This document shows positions 13,716 to 22,189 of a stretch of DNA of 34,709 nt, in pieces. How positions within the stretch are numbered: position 1 is the stretch's first letter; each line of letters begins with the position of its first letter. The DNA is taken from positions 1 through 34,709 of IMG/VR virus record IMGVR_UViG_3300036804_000118; one strand, given 5' to 3'. The DNA comes from a virus. The position numbers and the translations under genes were made by a program. The notes under the pieces were generated by a model. The model had not been told where the DNA came from. It saw only the letters and a program-made list of their open reading frames with translations, and searched no databases.

Positions 13716-14542
13716 TGCTTGACCAGCGTCCAGCCAACGCGGACGGTTCCGCCGTTGGCGAGGGTCACCACGTCGGTTGTGTCCGCGTGGGGGAAGCCGA
13801 GGCCGCCGACGCCGTTGTCGGTGACTCCGACCGTGTTGAGGCTGTTGCCGCCCTTGCTGTGGAACGTGCACTTGACCGGGGCGGTCACGTTCGCGACCGG
13901 GTGGTACATCATGACGTGGGTGAATGACCCGGCTGGGAACGGTATCGATACCTGCTCGCTGGGGTCTAGGTGGCCGTTCAGCATTTCGTCTTCCTCCTTC
14001 GGCGCCGGGTCGGTTCCGCCGCCGCTCGCGCGCTCGATGATGTAGTCCATCGGGAACCCGCTGCCGCAGTCGGAGTGACCGCCGCCCCACGACCCGAGGT
14101 CCATGTGCTGGCAGATGCCGCGCCCGCCGGCCTGCGCCTGGCTGGCGGTCAGCACGGTCAGCGGGATACCAAACGCCTTGGCCTCCTCGGCTACCCAGTC
14201 GGCCGCGTTGTCCAGCAGGGTCCTTTGGCTGTTGAGCCAGTAGTCACGCGACCAGTTAGCGGCCGCCCCGGACGGGGTGCACAGCTCGGCGGCCACGGCG
14301 ACGGGGTTAGCGTTCGCCTGCGTCCACGCCTTGTTTCCGCGCTTGACGTACTCGCCGATGGTGCCTCGGACCGCGTTGTCTATGCCGACGTGGGAACTGG
14401 CCTCGACGTTGCCTTGGAAGTAGCTGCCCAGCGACTGATAAGTCTGCGCGCCCTCGCTGGTGTGCAGCACGATCAGCCGCACGGCGGACCCGCCGCGGCC
14501 TGAGTAATTCGGGCTGGCGATCCACGCCCGGTTAAGGGTCAC
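13712..14542 (-). CDS. Endolysin, N-acetylmuramoyl-L-alanine amidase (amidase_2)
   Basis: A 276-residue peptidoglycan amidase. Zinc-ligand candidates are His27 in 'LIVLHTSEG' and His156 in 'GGGHSDCG', with 'ASSHVGID' and 'ICQHMDLGSW' completing the amidase_2/PGRP pattern. Residues from about 190 ('MLNGHLDPSEQVSIPFPAGS' onward) form a beta-rich C-terminal domain that may bind the cell wall. It would cleave the bond between N-acetylmuramic acid and L-alanine at lysis. It overlaps the holin by four bases. A second amidase is encoded next to it, so the two may differ in timing or specificity. Confidence 0.9.
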   Translation of the reverse strand: MTLNRAWIASPNYSGRGGSAVRLIVLHTSEGAQTYQSLGSYFQGNVEASSHVGIDNAVRGTIGEYVKRGNKAWTQANANPVAVAAELCTPSGAAANWSRDYWLNSQRTLLDNAADWVAEEAKAFGIPLTVLTASQAQAGGRGICQHMDLGSWGGGHSDCGSGFPMDYIIERASGGGTDPAPKEEDEMLNGHLDPSEQVSIPFPAGSFTHVMMYHPVANVTAPVKCTFHSKGGNSLNTVGVTDNGVGGLGFPHADTTDVVTLANGGTVRVGWTLVKQ

Positions 14543-14715
14543 GGGTAACTCGCCTCCTCGTCGTCGTCTTCGTCGGCGGGCCGCGCCCAGTCCTCATGCT
14601 GCCGTTCGACGGGCGGTTCCGGGTTGGGGACCGGCTCTGGCCGGTCGTCGTCGGTGTCGGGTGTCACGGTGCTGTCCTTCCGTGCTAGCGGTCCCACGTT
14701 GCCCCCGGCGCTCAT
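14539..14715 (-). CDS. Acidic microprotein of the lysis cassette
   Basis: A 58-residue frame from ATG 14715 (ATGA overlap with the second amidase). A GTG at 14667 with a better ribosome binding site (GGAAGGAC) would give 42 residues. The sequence is disordered and very acidic: 'TPDTDDDRPEPVPNPEPPVE' and 'DEDDDEEASYP'. A similar acidic protein precedes the other amidase, so these may form repeated pairs. No function is known. Confidence 0.55.
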   Translation of the reverse strand: MSAGGNVGPLARKDSTVTPDTDDDRPEPVPNPEPPVERQHEDWARPADEDDDEEASYP

Positions 14716-15494
14716 GGCGTGCGGAACTGCCGCCAGGCGGACCACGAGCCGCGCGAGACCCGCCAGCGGTGCAGCTCGCGCGGGGCGAGGTCGGAGACGG
14801 TGAACGTCGTGCGGGCCGCCGAGGGGACCGGCACGGTGAACGTGCGGACGTTCGCGGTGCCCGTGTTGCCGCGCTGAACCTGCACGGTGAACTGCGAGGC
14901 CGGCCCCGTGACGGTGTTCCACACGAGGTTGACCTGCGCGACCGACGAGGTGGGGGTCTCTGCCATGCCGGTGGGCTGGCCGGGCGGGGCCGGGGCGGGA
15001 GCGGTCGCGGCGGGCATGCCGCGCTGTACCCACGAGTTGAGTGCCGGGCCGGCGCACTGCGTGGGGTGGTGCTGGCCGTGCCAGGACATGCCGAGGGTCC
15101 GCCCGCATACCTGGTTGAGCCAGTTGTAAAGCGCGCGGGTCGCATTCAGCGCGGCCTGCGGCGGCTGCTCGCCGACAGCGATCATGACGCACACGCCGAA
15201 CCCGTCAGTGTTGCGGGGCGGCGAGTGGATGCCGCGCACGTCGCGCCCGCATCCGTCGTAGATCGTCCCCGAGCGGCCCACCAGGTAGTTGTAACCGGGC
15301 GCGGCCGCCCATCCCTGCCCTTGCCGGTGCGACCGCTCGATCGACCGCACCACGGCGCGCTCGTCGCCGCTGACCGCCGAGCCGGGCCAGTGCACGACGA
15401 ACCAGCGGCGCGCGGACGGGGCGACGAACCGGCCGCCGGGGATGGTGAACGCGGCGCCCCACTGGGCGCGGGTGACGACTGGGACCGACATCAT
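14712..15494 (-). CDS. Second amidase with C-terminal fibronectin type III domain
   Basis: A 260-residue protein. Residues 1-160 form a PGRP/amidase_2 domain: 'WFVVHWPGSA' with His35, 'GYNYLVGRSGTIYDG', 'IHSPPRNTDGFGVCVMIAVG' and the zinc site 'HGQHHPTQCAGPAL' with His142 and Cys147. After an Ala/Pro linker, residues about 180-260 look like a fibronectin type III domain ('VNLVWNTVTG', 'QFTVQVQRG', 'TTFTVSDLAP', 'HRWRVS'). It may act as a virion-associated or secondary endolysin. GTG/ATG starts at 15494 and 15491 follow GAGGAGGA. Confidence 0.9.
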   Translation of the reverse strand: MMSVPVVTRAQWGAAFTIPGGRFVAPSARRWFVVHWPGSAVSGDERAVVRSIERSHRQGQGWAAAPGYNYLVGRSGTIYDGCGRDVRGIHSPPRNTDGFGVCVMIAVGEQPPQAALNATRALYNWLNQVCGRTLGMSWHGQHHPTQCAGPALNSWVQRGMPAATAPAPAPPGQPTGMAETPTSSVAQVNLVWNTVTGPASQFTVQVQRGNTGTANVRTFTVPVPSAARTTFTVSDLAPRELHRWRVSRGSWSAWRQFRTP

Positions 15495-15661
15495 TCCTCC
15501 TCGGGGTCGGGCAGCTCGGCGGGGGTCTCGCCGGGGTTTTCCTCGGTGCCCTCGCCCGGCTGGGTGTCGCGCGGGTCGTCGGTTGATTCCCCCGGTTCCT
15601 CGTGCTGGGGGTCGGGGTGCTGGGGGTCGAAATCCTCGTCCCGCGTTGGGGTGTCGCTCAT
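15491..15661 (-). CDS. Acidic microprotein upstream of second amidase
   Basis: A 56-residue frame from ATG 15661, with AGAAAGGAC as ribosome binding site and a TGA overlapping the amidase ATG. It is almost entirely acidic and disordered: 'TRDEDFDPQHPDPQHEEPGE' and 'ENPGETPAELPDPEEE'. It pairs with the amidase downstream just as gene 14539-14715 pairs with the other amidase. It may act as an inhibitor, chaperone or virion accessory protein, but this is speculation. Confidence 0.6.
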   Translation of the reverse strand: MSDTPTRDEDFDPQHPDPQHEEPGESTDDPRDTQPGEGTEENPGETPAELPDPEEE

Positions 15662-15677
15662 TTCCGTGGCGTCCTTT

Positions 15678-16751
15678 CTAGGGGGTGATCTGGCCGGTCG
15701 GGTCCTGCCCGCCGTTGCGCATGAACGTCGATCCCCACGCCGACAGCAGTCCGCCCTGCGATGCGCAGCTGCACCGCATCACGAGCGTGTTCGCCACGTT
15801 GGGGTTGAGGGACCGGGGCGTGTCGAACGCGAGCATCGTCACGGCGGGGATCCCCGCCGTCGCCCTGTTCTGGATGGTCGCCTTGATGGAGCACATGACG
15901 TTGGCGCCGCCGAAGTCGACTTGCAGGTGGGCTTCGCACGTCCACGCGAAGCTGGTGCTTACGGGTACCGCGTTGTTCGCGAAGTTGACCCGCGTGTACC
16001 CGCCCAGTCCGTTGACGTCGAACCAGATGGACTGAGCGGCCGCCGGGGTGGTGCCGTTCCCGTGCGCCCACAGCGAGTAGTGCGTGTAGGGCACGATGTC
16101 GCCGACCGGCACTGACCACTGCGGCGTGAACGACACGCCGTCTGCTGCCCCGGCGGCGTCGCGGTGCTGCCCGTCCTGGACCGAGGTAACCAGCGTCCCG
16201 CCGGCGGTGCCTATGCGCGACTGGACGTACAGCATTCCCGAGGCGGTGGAGTACAGGTACGCGCGGCCGCCGGTCGCATCGGTCTGGAACGTGATCCCCT
16301 GAAAATTCGCGAACGTCGCCTGCGTCGGCGTGAGGGTCATCGCGGCGGCGGTGTTCGACCCGGCCGGCGCCGTGACCGTGCCGAGCTGCACCCCGGCGCG
16401 GCCGACCGCCTGCGCGGACGTGATCACGTTGAGTGTGAACGTGGCCGCATCGGGGTTCACGTCGGCCCATATGAGGTACGTCGCCGAGCCGGTGGCCGGC
16501 CCGGCCGGGACCGTGATGCTCATGGCGACCCGCGACCCGATGACCGCGAGGGTCGAGTCCGCGCAGCTTGCGACGGCGAGCCAGCCGGCCGCGACGTTGA
16601 CGGCGAGCCCGGACCCGGCGGACAGCACGGCGGGCGTCACCATGCCGTTGTGCCGGTTGGCCAGCGCCGCGATAACCATGCGGTCGTCTACCGCGTTGTA
16701 CTGCCCGGCCTGCCCCCAGGTCAGCAGCCCGCCGCTTGGTGGTGTTGTCAT
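15678..16751 (-). CDS. Distal tail / receptor-binding-type protein
   Basis: A 357-residue protein starting at ATG 16751, with AAAGGAG as ribosome binding site. The first 100 residues ('LTWGQAGQYNAVDDRMVIAA', 'GLAVNVAAGWLAVAS') resemble the N-terminal attachment domain of actinophage minor tail proteins. The middle and C-terminus are beta-rich ('TPQWSVPVGDIVPYTHYSLW'), consistent with a receptor-binding tip. It lies at the distal end of the tail operon, where receptor-binding proteins usually sit. It has no enzymatic motif I recognise. Confidence 0.7.
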   Translation of the reverse strand: MTTPPSGGLLTWGQAGQYNAVDDRMVIAALANRHNGMVTPAVLSAGSGLAVNVAAGWLAVASCADSTLAVIGSRVAMSITVPAGPATGSATYLIWADVNPDAATFTLNVITSAQAVGRAGVQLGTVTAPAGSNTAAAMTLTPTQATFANFQGITFQTDATGGRAYLYSTASGMLYVQSRIGTAGGTLVTSVQDGQHRDAAGAADGVSFTPQWSVPVGDIVPYTHYSLWAHGNGTTPAAAQSIWFDVNGLGGYTRVNFANNAVPVSTSFAWTCEAHLQVDFGGANVMCSIKATIQNRATAGIPAVTMLAFDTPRSLNPNVANTLVMRCSCASQGGLLSAWGSTFMRNGGQDPTGQITP

Positions 16752-16770
16752 GGCGCGTTCTCCTTTCCGG

Positions 16771-17955
16771 CTAGCCGTTGAGCTGGGCCGGGTTGCGGTG
16801 GAAGGTCCCCGAGATCAGCCGGTCCTGGGCCGTGAGCCGGGCCGTGAGGGTGTCGCGCGGCTTCGCCGGCGGCAGCGTCAGCGAGCAGGTGAGCGCGACG
16901 GTCCCGGCCGCCGCGTCGATGTCCATTTCGGTCAGCCGGCCGGAAGTGAACAGGCCGCCGGGCAGCAGCGGGTCAGTGATCTGCACCGCCACGTCGTCGC
17001 CGGGCCCGTACGAGCCGAGCGGCGGCATGGCCACGGTGACCGACCCGGTAAGGTCCGCGACCGCTGACGGGTACTGGACTGCGGCGGTGTTCGCGCGCTC
17101 CAGCAACGTCGACTGGAGGATCGTGTCCGGCCACTGGTCAACGGCGTCGAGGCGCGGCAGGTCCGCTTGCGGGCGGTCAACGACGGCCACGGGCTGCTGC
17201 GCGTTCGGGTCCGCCTCGTCGTCTGGGAGGCTGCCGACCGCGAACGTGCGGGTCCGCAGCATGTCGGAGTCCCACTGGCCCGAGTAGTCGGTCCCGGTGC
17301 CCGGGACCACCAGGCCCAGCCCCGTCGCCGACCCCACGCGCGGGTAAGCGATCCGCACCGCCGCATGCGGCGCGCCCGTGCCGGGCGTGACGCTGTACTC
17401 CGTGCGGAACTCCGGCCCGCTGATGACCTGTGACAGGTTGGTCAGCAGCTCCCCGCGGCTTGACGCCTCAAGGTAGGCGTACTGGCGGTCGCGCAGGAAC
17501 CCCGGCCCGGCGCTCACGGAGATCCCGACGCCGATGTCCAGCAGCGGGCGCGCGATGTCGGCGGCGATCAGCGTCTGCTCTACCTGCGTGTAGGTGTGCC
17601 CGCCGGCCACGTCGTACTGGCGGCGGGTGAGGTACCCGGTCAGCTCCAGCAGCGTCAGGGTTACCGTCGTGCCGGCGGTGTCGGCGATGCCGGTGGGCAC
17701 CCCGGCCCAGATCAGCGCGCCGTTGAAGTACGCCCACAGCCGCCATGACCACAGGTTCAGCAGCCGGTCATTCGGGACCGACAGCATCATGGCGGGCACG
17801 GTGATCGATCCCTTGCCGAAGTCGGACAGCACCCGCGACGCCGTGAACGCCGTTGCGGTCACCGGCCCGAGCGGGACCGCGCCGACGACGGTATCGGCCC
17901 AGAACGACCAGGAACCCGGAAGCGGGATGATGTCCTCGGGTCTCGCTACTGCCAT
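16771..17955 (-). CDS. Tail-tip protein (ReqiPepy6 Gp37-like)
   Basis: A 394-residue protein starting at ATG 17955, 10 bases inside the end of the Dit gene. 'IIPLPGSWSFWADTVVGAVP', 'ASRVLSDFGKGSITVP' and 'LTLLELTGYLTRRQYDV' match the pattern of siphovirus ReqiPepy6 Gp37-like proteins, which cap the tail tip below Dit. The C-terminal half is beta-rich ('GDDVAVQITDPLLPGG'). It would anchor the distal fibre/receptor proteins. A much longer open frame extends upstream through the Dit gene, but the internal ATG fits the domain start. Confidence 0.75.
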   Translation of the reverse strand: MAVARPEDIIPLPGSWSFWADTVVGAVPLGPVTATAFTASRVLSDFGKGSITVPAMMLSVPNDRLLNLWSWRLWAYFNGALIWAGVPTGIADTAGTTVTLTLLELTGYLTRRQYDVAGGHTYTQVEQTLIAADIARPLLDIGVGISVSAGPGFLRDRQYAYLEASSRGELLTNLSQVISGPEFRTEYSVTPGTGAPHAAVRIAYPRVGSATGLGLVVPGTGTDYSGQWDSDMLRTRTFAVGSLPDDEADPNAQQPVAVVDRPQADLPRLDAVDQWPDTILQSTLLERANTAAVQYPSAVADLTGSVTVAMPPLGSYGPGDDVAVQITDPLLPGGLFTSGRLTEMDIDAAAGTVALTCSLTLPPAKPRDTLTARLTAQDRLISGTFHRNPAQLNG

Positions 17956-19469
17956 GCTGACCGCCAGGTGAGGGTGACCGACCCGCCGCCGGCCGCGTAC
18001 AGCGACCACACGTCCGACGCCTGCGGCGCGACGAGGAGGGTCTGCGACCCGGCGAGCACGTAGGATGCGCGGCTTTCGCCGCCCGGCGCGGTCGCGACCA
18101 GCGTGGACGTGTCGACGTTGATCGTCTCGCCGACCTGGAGCGCCGCGACGTTGATCGTCCGCCCGGACGCCAGCGCGACGAGCCGTGACTGGGTGAGGTC
18201 GCCGATGTAGGCGGCGTGCACCGGCGCGGGCACGTTGCCCTGGTTGAGCAGCACCGCCTCGTTCGAGTCGATCGTCCCGGCGTACTGGCGCGGGTACACG
18301 CGGACGATCTTCGGCGGGTACCAGAGCATGGACGCCGCGACGAGCGAGGCGGTGCCGTTCGCGGCGACGACGCGCGTGAAGCCGGGCGGGTCGCCGGGGG
18401 TGCCCGGCTTCGCGCCGTTCATCACGAACGCGAGGCTTCCCGCCCACGGGGCGCGCGGGTTGCCGGTGGGGATGGACGCGACCGCCCCGGCGCCGCTGAT
18501 CGCACGGGCGTAGTCCGATGCGCCGATGTCCCCGGCGCCGGTCAGGCCGGCGAACGTCGCCGCGCCCTCGACCAGGGTCGTCGTCGTGATGCTGATCCAC
18601 CCGTTCCCGGCGGTCATGCCGGGGCTGGGCGCGGTGGCGTAGAAAAGCCAGCTCCGCTGCGCGCTGGTGCTGTTGGCCGTCCATGCGCGCTGCGCGTAGG
18701 CGGTGCCGTTGGAGTCGGTGACGGTGACGGTCCCGGCCCCGGCGTTGGTCGTCATCGTCAGCAGGATGCGCGCCCCGGCGGGAATGTCCGCCGTGCACGG
18801 GACATTGATGGTCGCGACTCCCACGAACGTCACCGACGCTCCGCCCCCGGCGACGGCAGGCGCGGTCGTGCAGTTCACCAGGAACGCCCCGGCGGTGTAC
18901 TGCCCGGTTACCCCGGCGGCGGTCGCGATCGGCGCGTCCCATGTCGCGGGGACGGCCGGGTCCGGGCCGCCCGTGGCGGGGTGGTCGTACTTCCAGCCGG
19001 TCGTGGCGTCGCCGAGGTTGTTCAACGTGACCGACTGGTAAGGCCCGTACAGGCGCGGGTCGGTCGCGGTGACGGTGAGCTGGTAGCGGAACATCGTCGG
19101 CCCGCTGAACGTGTGCTTGAAGGCGTCGGAGTCGGCGCGGACCCGCGCGGTCATCGCCCGCCCCGCTCCGTCGATGATCACCAGGTCGGCGGGGCTCGCC
19201 GCCGCTGCCCGGACGATCAGGTCATCGCGGAACAGCGCGAGCGCCGACCGCGACCCTAGCCCGACGCCGGTTATCACGATGTCGCGCGGCCCGGCGGTCT
19301 TGGGCCCGCGCTGCGCGCCGTCCATGAGCACGAACGTGGCGTCGCGGCCGTCGTAGGGCGGCGAGTCGTACCAGCCGGTCACGTCCTCGACAACGCGGAG
19401 TATCCCGCGGTCGTCCTCGGCCGCGAGGTTGAGGTCCATGCCGTCCCAGGTCACCGGAACCGTGATCAT
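17946..19469 (-). CDS. Distal tail protein (Dit) with large inserted domain
   Basis: A 507-residue protein starting at ATG 19469 (ATGA overlap with the tape measure stop). The N-terminal 165 residues have Dit features: 'VTWDGMDLNLAAEDDRGILR', 'YDSPPYDGRDATFVLMDG' and 'RYQLTVTATDPRLYGPYQSV'. Residues about 190-380 form a beta-rich, Thr/Ala/Gly-rich insertion resembling a carbohydrate-binding module. The Dit-like galectin part resumes near 'RVYPRQYAGTIDSNEAVLLN'. Classical Dit proteins are about 250 residues, so this is an enlarged ('evolved') form that may contact host glycans. It links tail tube to tip. Confidence 0.75.
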   Translation of the reverse strand: MITVPVTWDGMDLNLAAEDDRGILRVVEDVTGWYDSPPYDGRDATFVLMDGAQRGPKTAGPRDIVITGVGLGSRSALALFRDDLIVRAAAASPADLVIIDGAGRAMTARVRADSDAFKHTFSGPTMFRYQLTVTATDPRLYGPYQSVTLNNLGDATTGWKYDHPATGGPDPAVPATWDAPIATAAGVTGQYTAGAFLVNCTTAPAVAGGGASVTFVGVATINVPCTADIPAGARILLTMTTNAGAGTVTVTDSNGTAYAQRAWTANSTSAQRSWLFYATAPSPGMTAGNGWISITTTTLVEGAATFAGLTGAGDIGASDYARAISGAGAVASIPTGNPRAPWAGSLAFVMNGAKPGTPGDPPGFTRVVAANGTASLVAASMLWYPPKIVRVYPRQYAGTIDSNEAVLLNQGNVPAPVHAAYIGDLTQSRLVALASGRTINVAALQVGETINVDTSTLVATAPGGESRASYVLAGSQTLLVAPQASDVWSLYAAGGGSVTLTWRSAWQ

Positions 19470-22189
19470 CGCGACCCGCCTCCTGCCGCCGCCCATGCCC
19501 ACTCTTTGTCGACCGCCGCCGCGACCTGAGTCTCAGACTGGGACTCGCGCGGGTAGACGTTGATCGCGGTTGCGCCGCGCCCGCCGCCGAGCGCGGAGAG
19601 CATGGCGCGCTCGTCGGCGGTCAGCCCGCCGGGCAGCAGCGGCGATACCCGCTCGGGGCCGGCCTCGCCGATCAGGTAGCGGCGGCCGGTGCGCGTGCCC
19701 AGCCCGGTCACCGGCTCGCGGACGATGCCGCCGCGTGCCATCGCGATCGTGCCCGCCAGCCTGCCCGCCTGCACGCGGCTGGTCGGGCCCACCGGCGCTG
19801 GTGTCACGGGCGCGGGGGCGCTCCTGATCAGGCCGCCGGTCACGGTGCTGAGCGCGCTGCGGACCGGCCCGAGGATGTGCGAGTTGATCCACGACAGGAT
19901 TCCGCCGAGCGCGGCCGACATGCCGTTCTTGAGCCCGTCCACCGCCGCCACGCCAGCGCTGTACGCGACCCCGGCGAGCCCGGACAGGGCGCGCGCGATC
20001 GCGCCGCCGACCCCCGACCACAGGGCCGCCGCCGCGCCGGCAATGCCAGCCCACGCCGAGCGAAGCGCGCCCACGGCCCCCGCCGCGCCGGCGGCCACCA
20101 CGCCGCGCAGCGTCGACAGCACGCCGCTCACCACCGACACGACGCGGCCCCAGGTGGACGACGCGATCGACGCGACCGCCCCGAACGCCGACGCTACGGC
20201 GTTGCGGATCGCCGTTAGGGTCCGCGTCGTCACCCCGGACACCGACGCCCACGCCGACGACACCACCCGGGAGACCGCCGCCCAGGACACGGACGCCGCC
20301 CCGACGACCGCCGCGAACGCGGCCGAGACCGCGCCGGTCACCGCGCTCGTGGCCCTCGTCGTGGCGCCGGTCACCGCCGACCAGGCGGCGCTCACGGCGC
20401 CGACTACGGCGGTCATCACAGAAGAGATCACGGCGTTCGATGCGTCGTAGGCGGTGAGGATCGCGTGATACGTCGCCTGCGCCGCTGCCGCTACGGCGGT
20501 CGCGGTCGCCTCGAAGGTCGGCACCACGCCGTTGACGGCGCCGAGCAGGATCGTGATCGCCGGGACCGCGACGGCGAGCACCATTTCCGCCAGCGCGGAC
20601 AGCGCGTTGATGACGGCGGTCGTGACCGGCATCGCCAGCTTCATGGCGAATGACAGCTCGGTGAACCCGACAGCCAGCACGGTTCCCACGGCGAGCCCGA
20701 GCGGCGCTAGCAGCGGGGTCAACTGGGCGATGATGGGGGCCAGGTCGTCGCCGATGATCTTCGCGACCGCCATGATCGGCGGGATCACCTGCTTTGCCCC
20801 GTACACCACGGCGGCGAACACGGGCGCGAGCGCCTGGACCACGCCCGTGCCGAACCCGACCAGGGCGGCCCGCAGCTTGGGGCTGGCGGCGACCACCAGG
20901 GCCACGGCGCCGACGAGCGCCGCGACGGGCGCGGACAGCCCGCCCAGCGCGGCCGCCGCCTCGGGCGCGACGCCGGCGAGCTCGCCCAGCCCGGGAACGA
21001 GCTGCAGCAGCGTCCCGGCGGTCAGCTTCCCGATGGCCTTTCCCAGCGACAGGAACGGCCCGATCAGCCCGCTGACGATCGGGCCGATCAGCGGCAGCTG
21101 CGCCAGCAGCGTCCCGCCGGCCAGCGCCGACAGGGCAGCGCTCACGGCGAGCGCGGGCGCCCCGAACCGCTTGAGCGCGGCGACGGCCGGGTCGACGCCG
21201 TTGTTCGCGAAGTTGAGCGTTGCGTCCAGCAGGTCGTTTATGCCCTTGTTTACCCAGGCGATCGCCGGGGCGAGCGACTGCATGAGCGCGTTAGTCAGCG
21301 GGGTTACGGCCGGCTCAAGCGCCTTCAGCACGACGCCGAGTTTGTTGCCCCACTCGATCGCGAGGCCGCCGCCCTCCTTGGAGATGAACGGCTCCACGAT
21401 GGCCGAGCCGATGTCGCGCATCGCGGCCTGAATCGTCTGCTTGGTGCCGACCCATGTTGTCTTCAGCCCGGCGGCCGCGCCCGCGTACTTGATCTGCATC
21501 TGCTGGACGAGGACGGTAAGCGCCTTCTGGCTGTCGAGCGTCCCCGACGTGATCGACTTGCGGACCTGCGCCGCAGTCATGTCCATGCCCTTGCCGATTA
21601 GCTGCGCGGCGTCGATTCCGCGCGTGCCCATCTCGTTAAGGGTCCGGGCGGTGAACTTGCCCTGTGACTGCACCTTGGCGAGCACGGTCACGATGCCGCT
21701 GAGGTCGTCGGCGTTGCCGCCGGTCGCCGCCACGGCGTCCTGGACCGCGGACAGGATCGGTATCACGTTCTTCGATGCGACGCCGAACCCGAGCATCTGC
21801 TGAGTCGCGGCGATGAACGTCTGCCGGGGGAACGGGCTGGTCTTGGCGAACGCCGTGATGCTCGCCATCATGTCGCTGGCGGCCTTCTGGCTGCCGAGCA
21901 CGCTCTGGAACGCCTTGGTCGACTTCTGGTAAAGGACGTTGTACGCAACGCCGGCCTTGACCGCGCTGACCAGGAACCCGCCCATGGCGGCGCCCGCCAC
22001 GACCCCGACCGCGCCGAGGGCCTTCCCGGCAGTCTTCGCGGCGCCGCCTATGCCGGTGCTGACCTGCTTGCCGATGGTCGACCCGGCGGCGGCGCCCGCC
22101 TCCTTGGAAGCGGCGCTGACCTCGGTGGTCAGGGCTCGGGTGTCGGCGGTGACCCGTACGGTCAGCCCGGCGTAGGACAGGCTAGCCAC
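19466..22189 (-). CDS. Tail tape measure protein
   Basis: A 907-residue protein from GTG 22189, overlapping the chaperone T frame by 8 bases. The N-terminus has a coiled region ('GLTVRVTADTRALTTEVSAA', 'GSTIGKQVSTGIGGAAKTAG') and typical tape-measure sections ('QKSTKAFQSVLGSQKAASDM', 'TFIAATQQMLGFG', 'LAKVQSQGKFTARTLNEMGT'). Several long hydrophobic stretches in the middle ('LIGPIVSGLIGPFLSLGKAI', 'VAALVGAVALVVAA') may enter the membrane at DNA injection. The Ala/Val/Ser-rich helical repeats from 620 to 760 set tail length. About 900 residues would predict a tail of roughly 130-140 nm by the usual 1.5 angstrom per residue rule. Confidence 0.95.
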   Translation of the reverse strand: MASLSYAGLTVRVTADTRALTTEVSAASKEAGAAAGSTIGKQVSTGIGGAAKTAGKALGAVGVVAGAAMGGFLVSAVKAGVAYNVLYQKSTKAFQSVLGSQKAASDMMASITAFAKTSPFPRQTFIAATQQMLGFGVASKNVIPILSAVQDAVAATGGNADDLSGIVTVLAKVQSQGKFTARTLNEMGTRGIDAAQLIGKGMDMTAAQVRKSITSGTLDSQKALTVLVQQMQIKYAGAAAGLKTTWVGTKQTIQAAMRDIGSAIVEPFISKEGGGLAIEWGNKLGVVLKALEPAVTPLTNALMQSLAPAIAWVNKGINDLLDATLNFANNGVDPAVAALKRFGAPALAVSAALSALAGGTLLAQLPLIGPIVSGLIGPFLSLGKAIGKLTAGTLLQLVPGLGELAGVAPEAAAALGGLSAPVAALVGAVALVVAASPKLRAALVGFGTGVVQALAPVFAAVVYGAKQVIPPIMAVAKIIGDDLAPIIAQLTPLLAPLGLAVGTVLAVGFTELSFAMKLAMPVTTAVINALSALAEMVLAVAVPAITILLGAVNGVVPTFEATATAVAAAAQATYHAILTAYDASNAVISSVMTAVVGAVSAAWSAVTGATTRATSAVTGAVSAAFAAVVGAASVSWAAVSRVVSSAWASVSGVTTRTLTAIRNAVASAFGAVASIASSTWGRVVSVVSGVLSTLRGVVAAGAAGAVGALRSAWAGIAGAAAALWSGVGGAIARALSGLAGVAYSAGVAAVDGLKNGMSAALGGILSWINSHILGPVRSALSTVTGGLIRSAPAPVTPAPVGPTSRVQAGRLAGTIAMARGGIVREPVTGLGTRTGRRYLIGEAGPERVSPLLPGGLTADERAMLSALGGGRGATAINVYPRESQSETQVAAAVDKEWAWAAAGGGSR

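Noticed and set aside
17956-18942. Long upstream extension of the tail-tip protein frame
   Set aside because: It lies antiphase to the well-supported Dit gene and is Arg-rich; the internal ATG fits the domain start.
20532-21431. Rightward 299-residue Ala/Ser/Thr-rich frame
   Set aside because: It is the antisense shadow of the tape measure gene; no ribosome binding site or domain.
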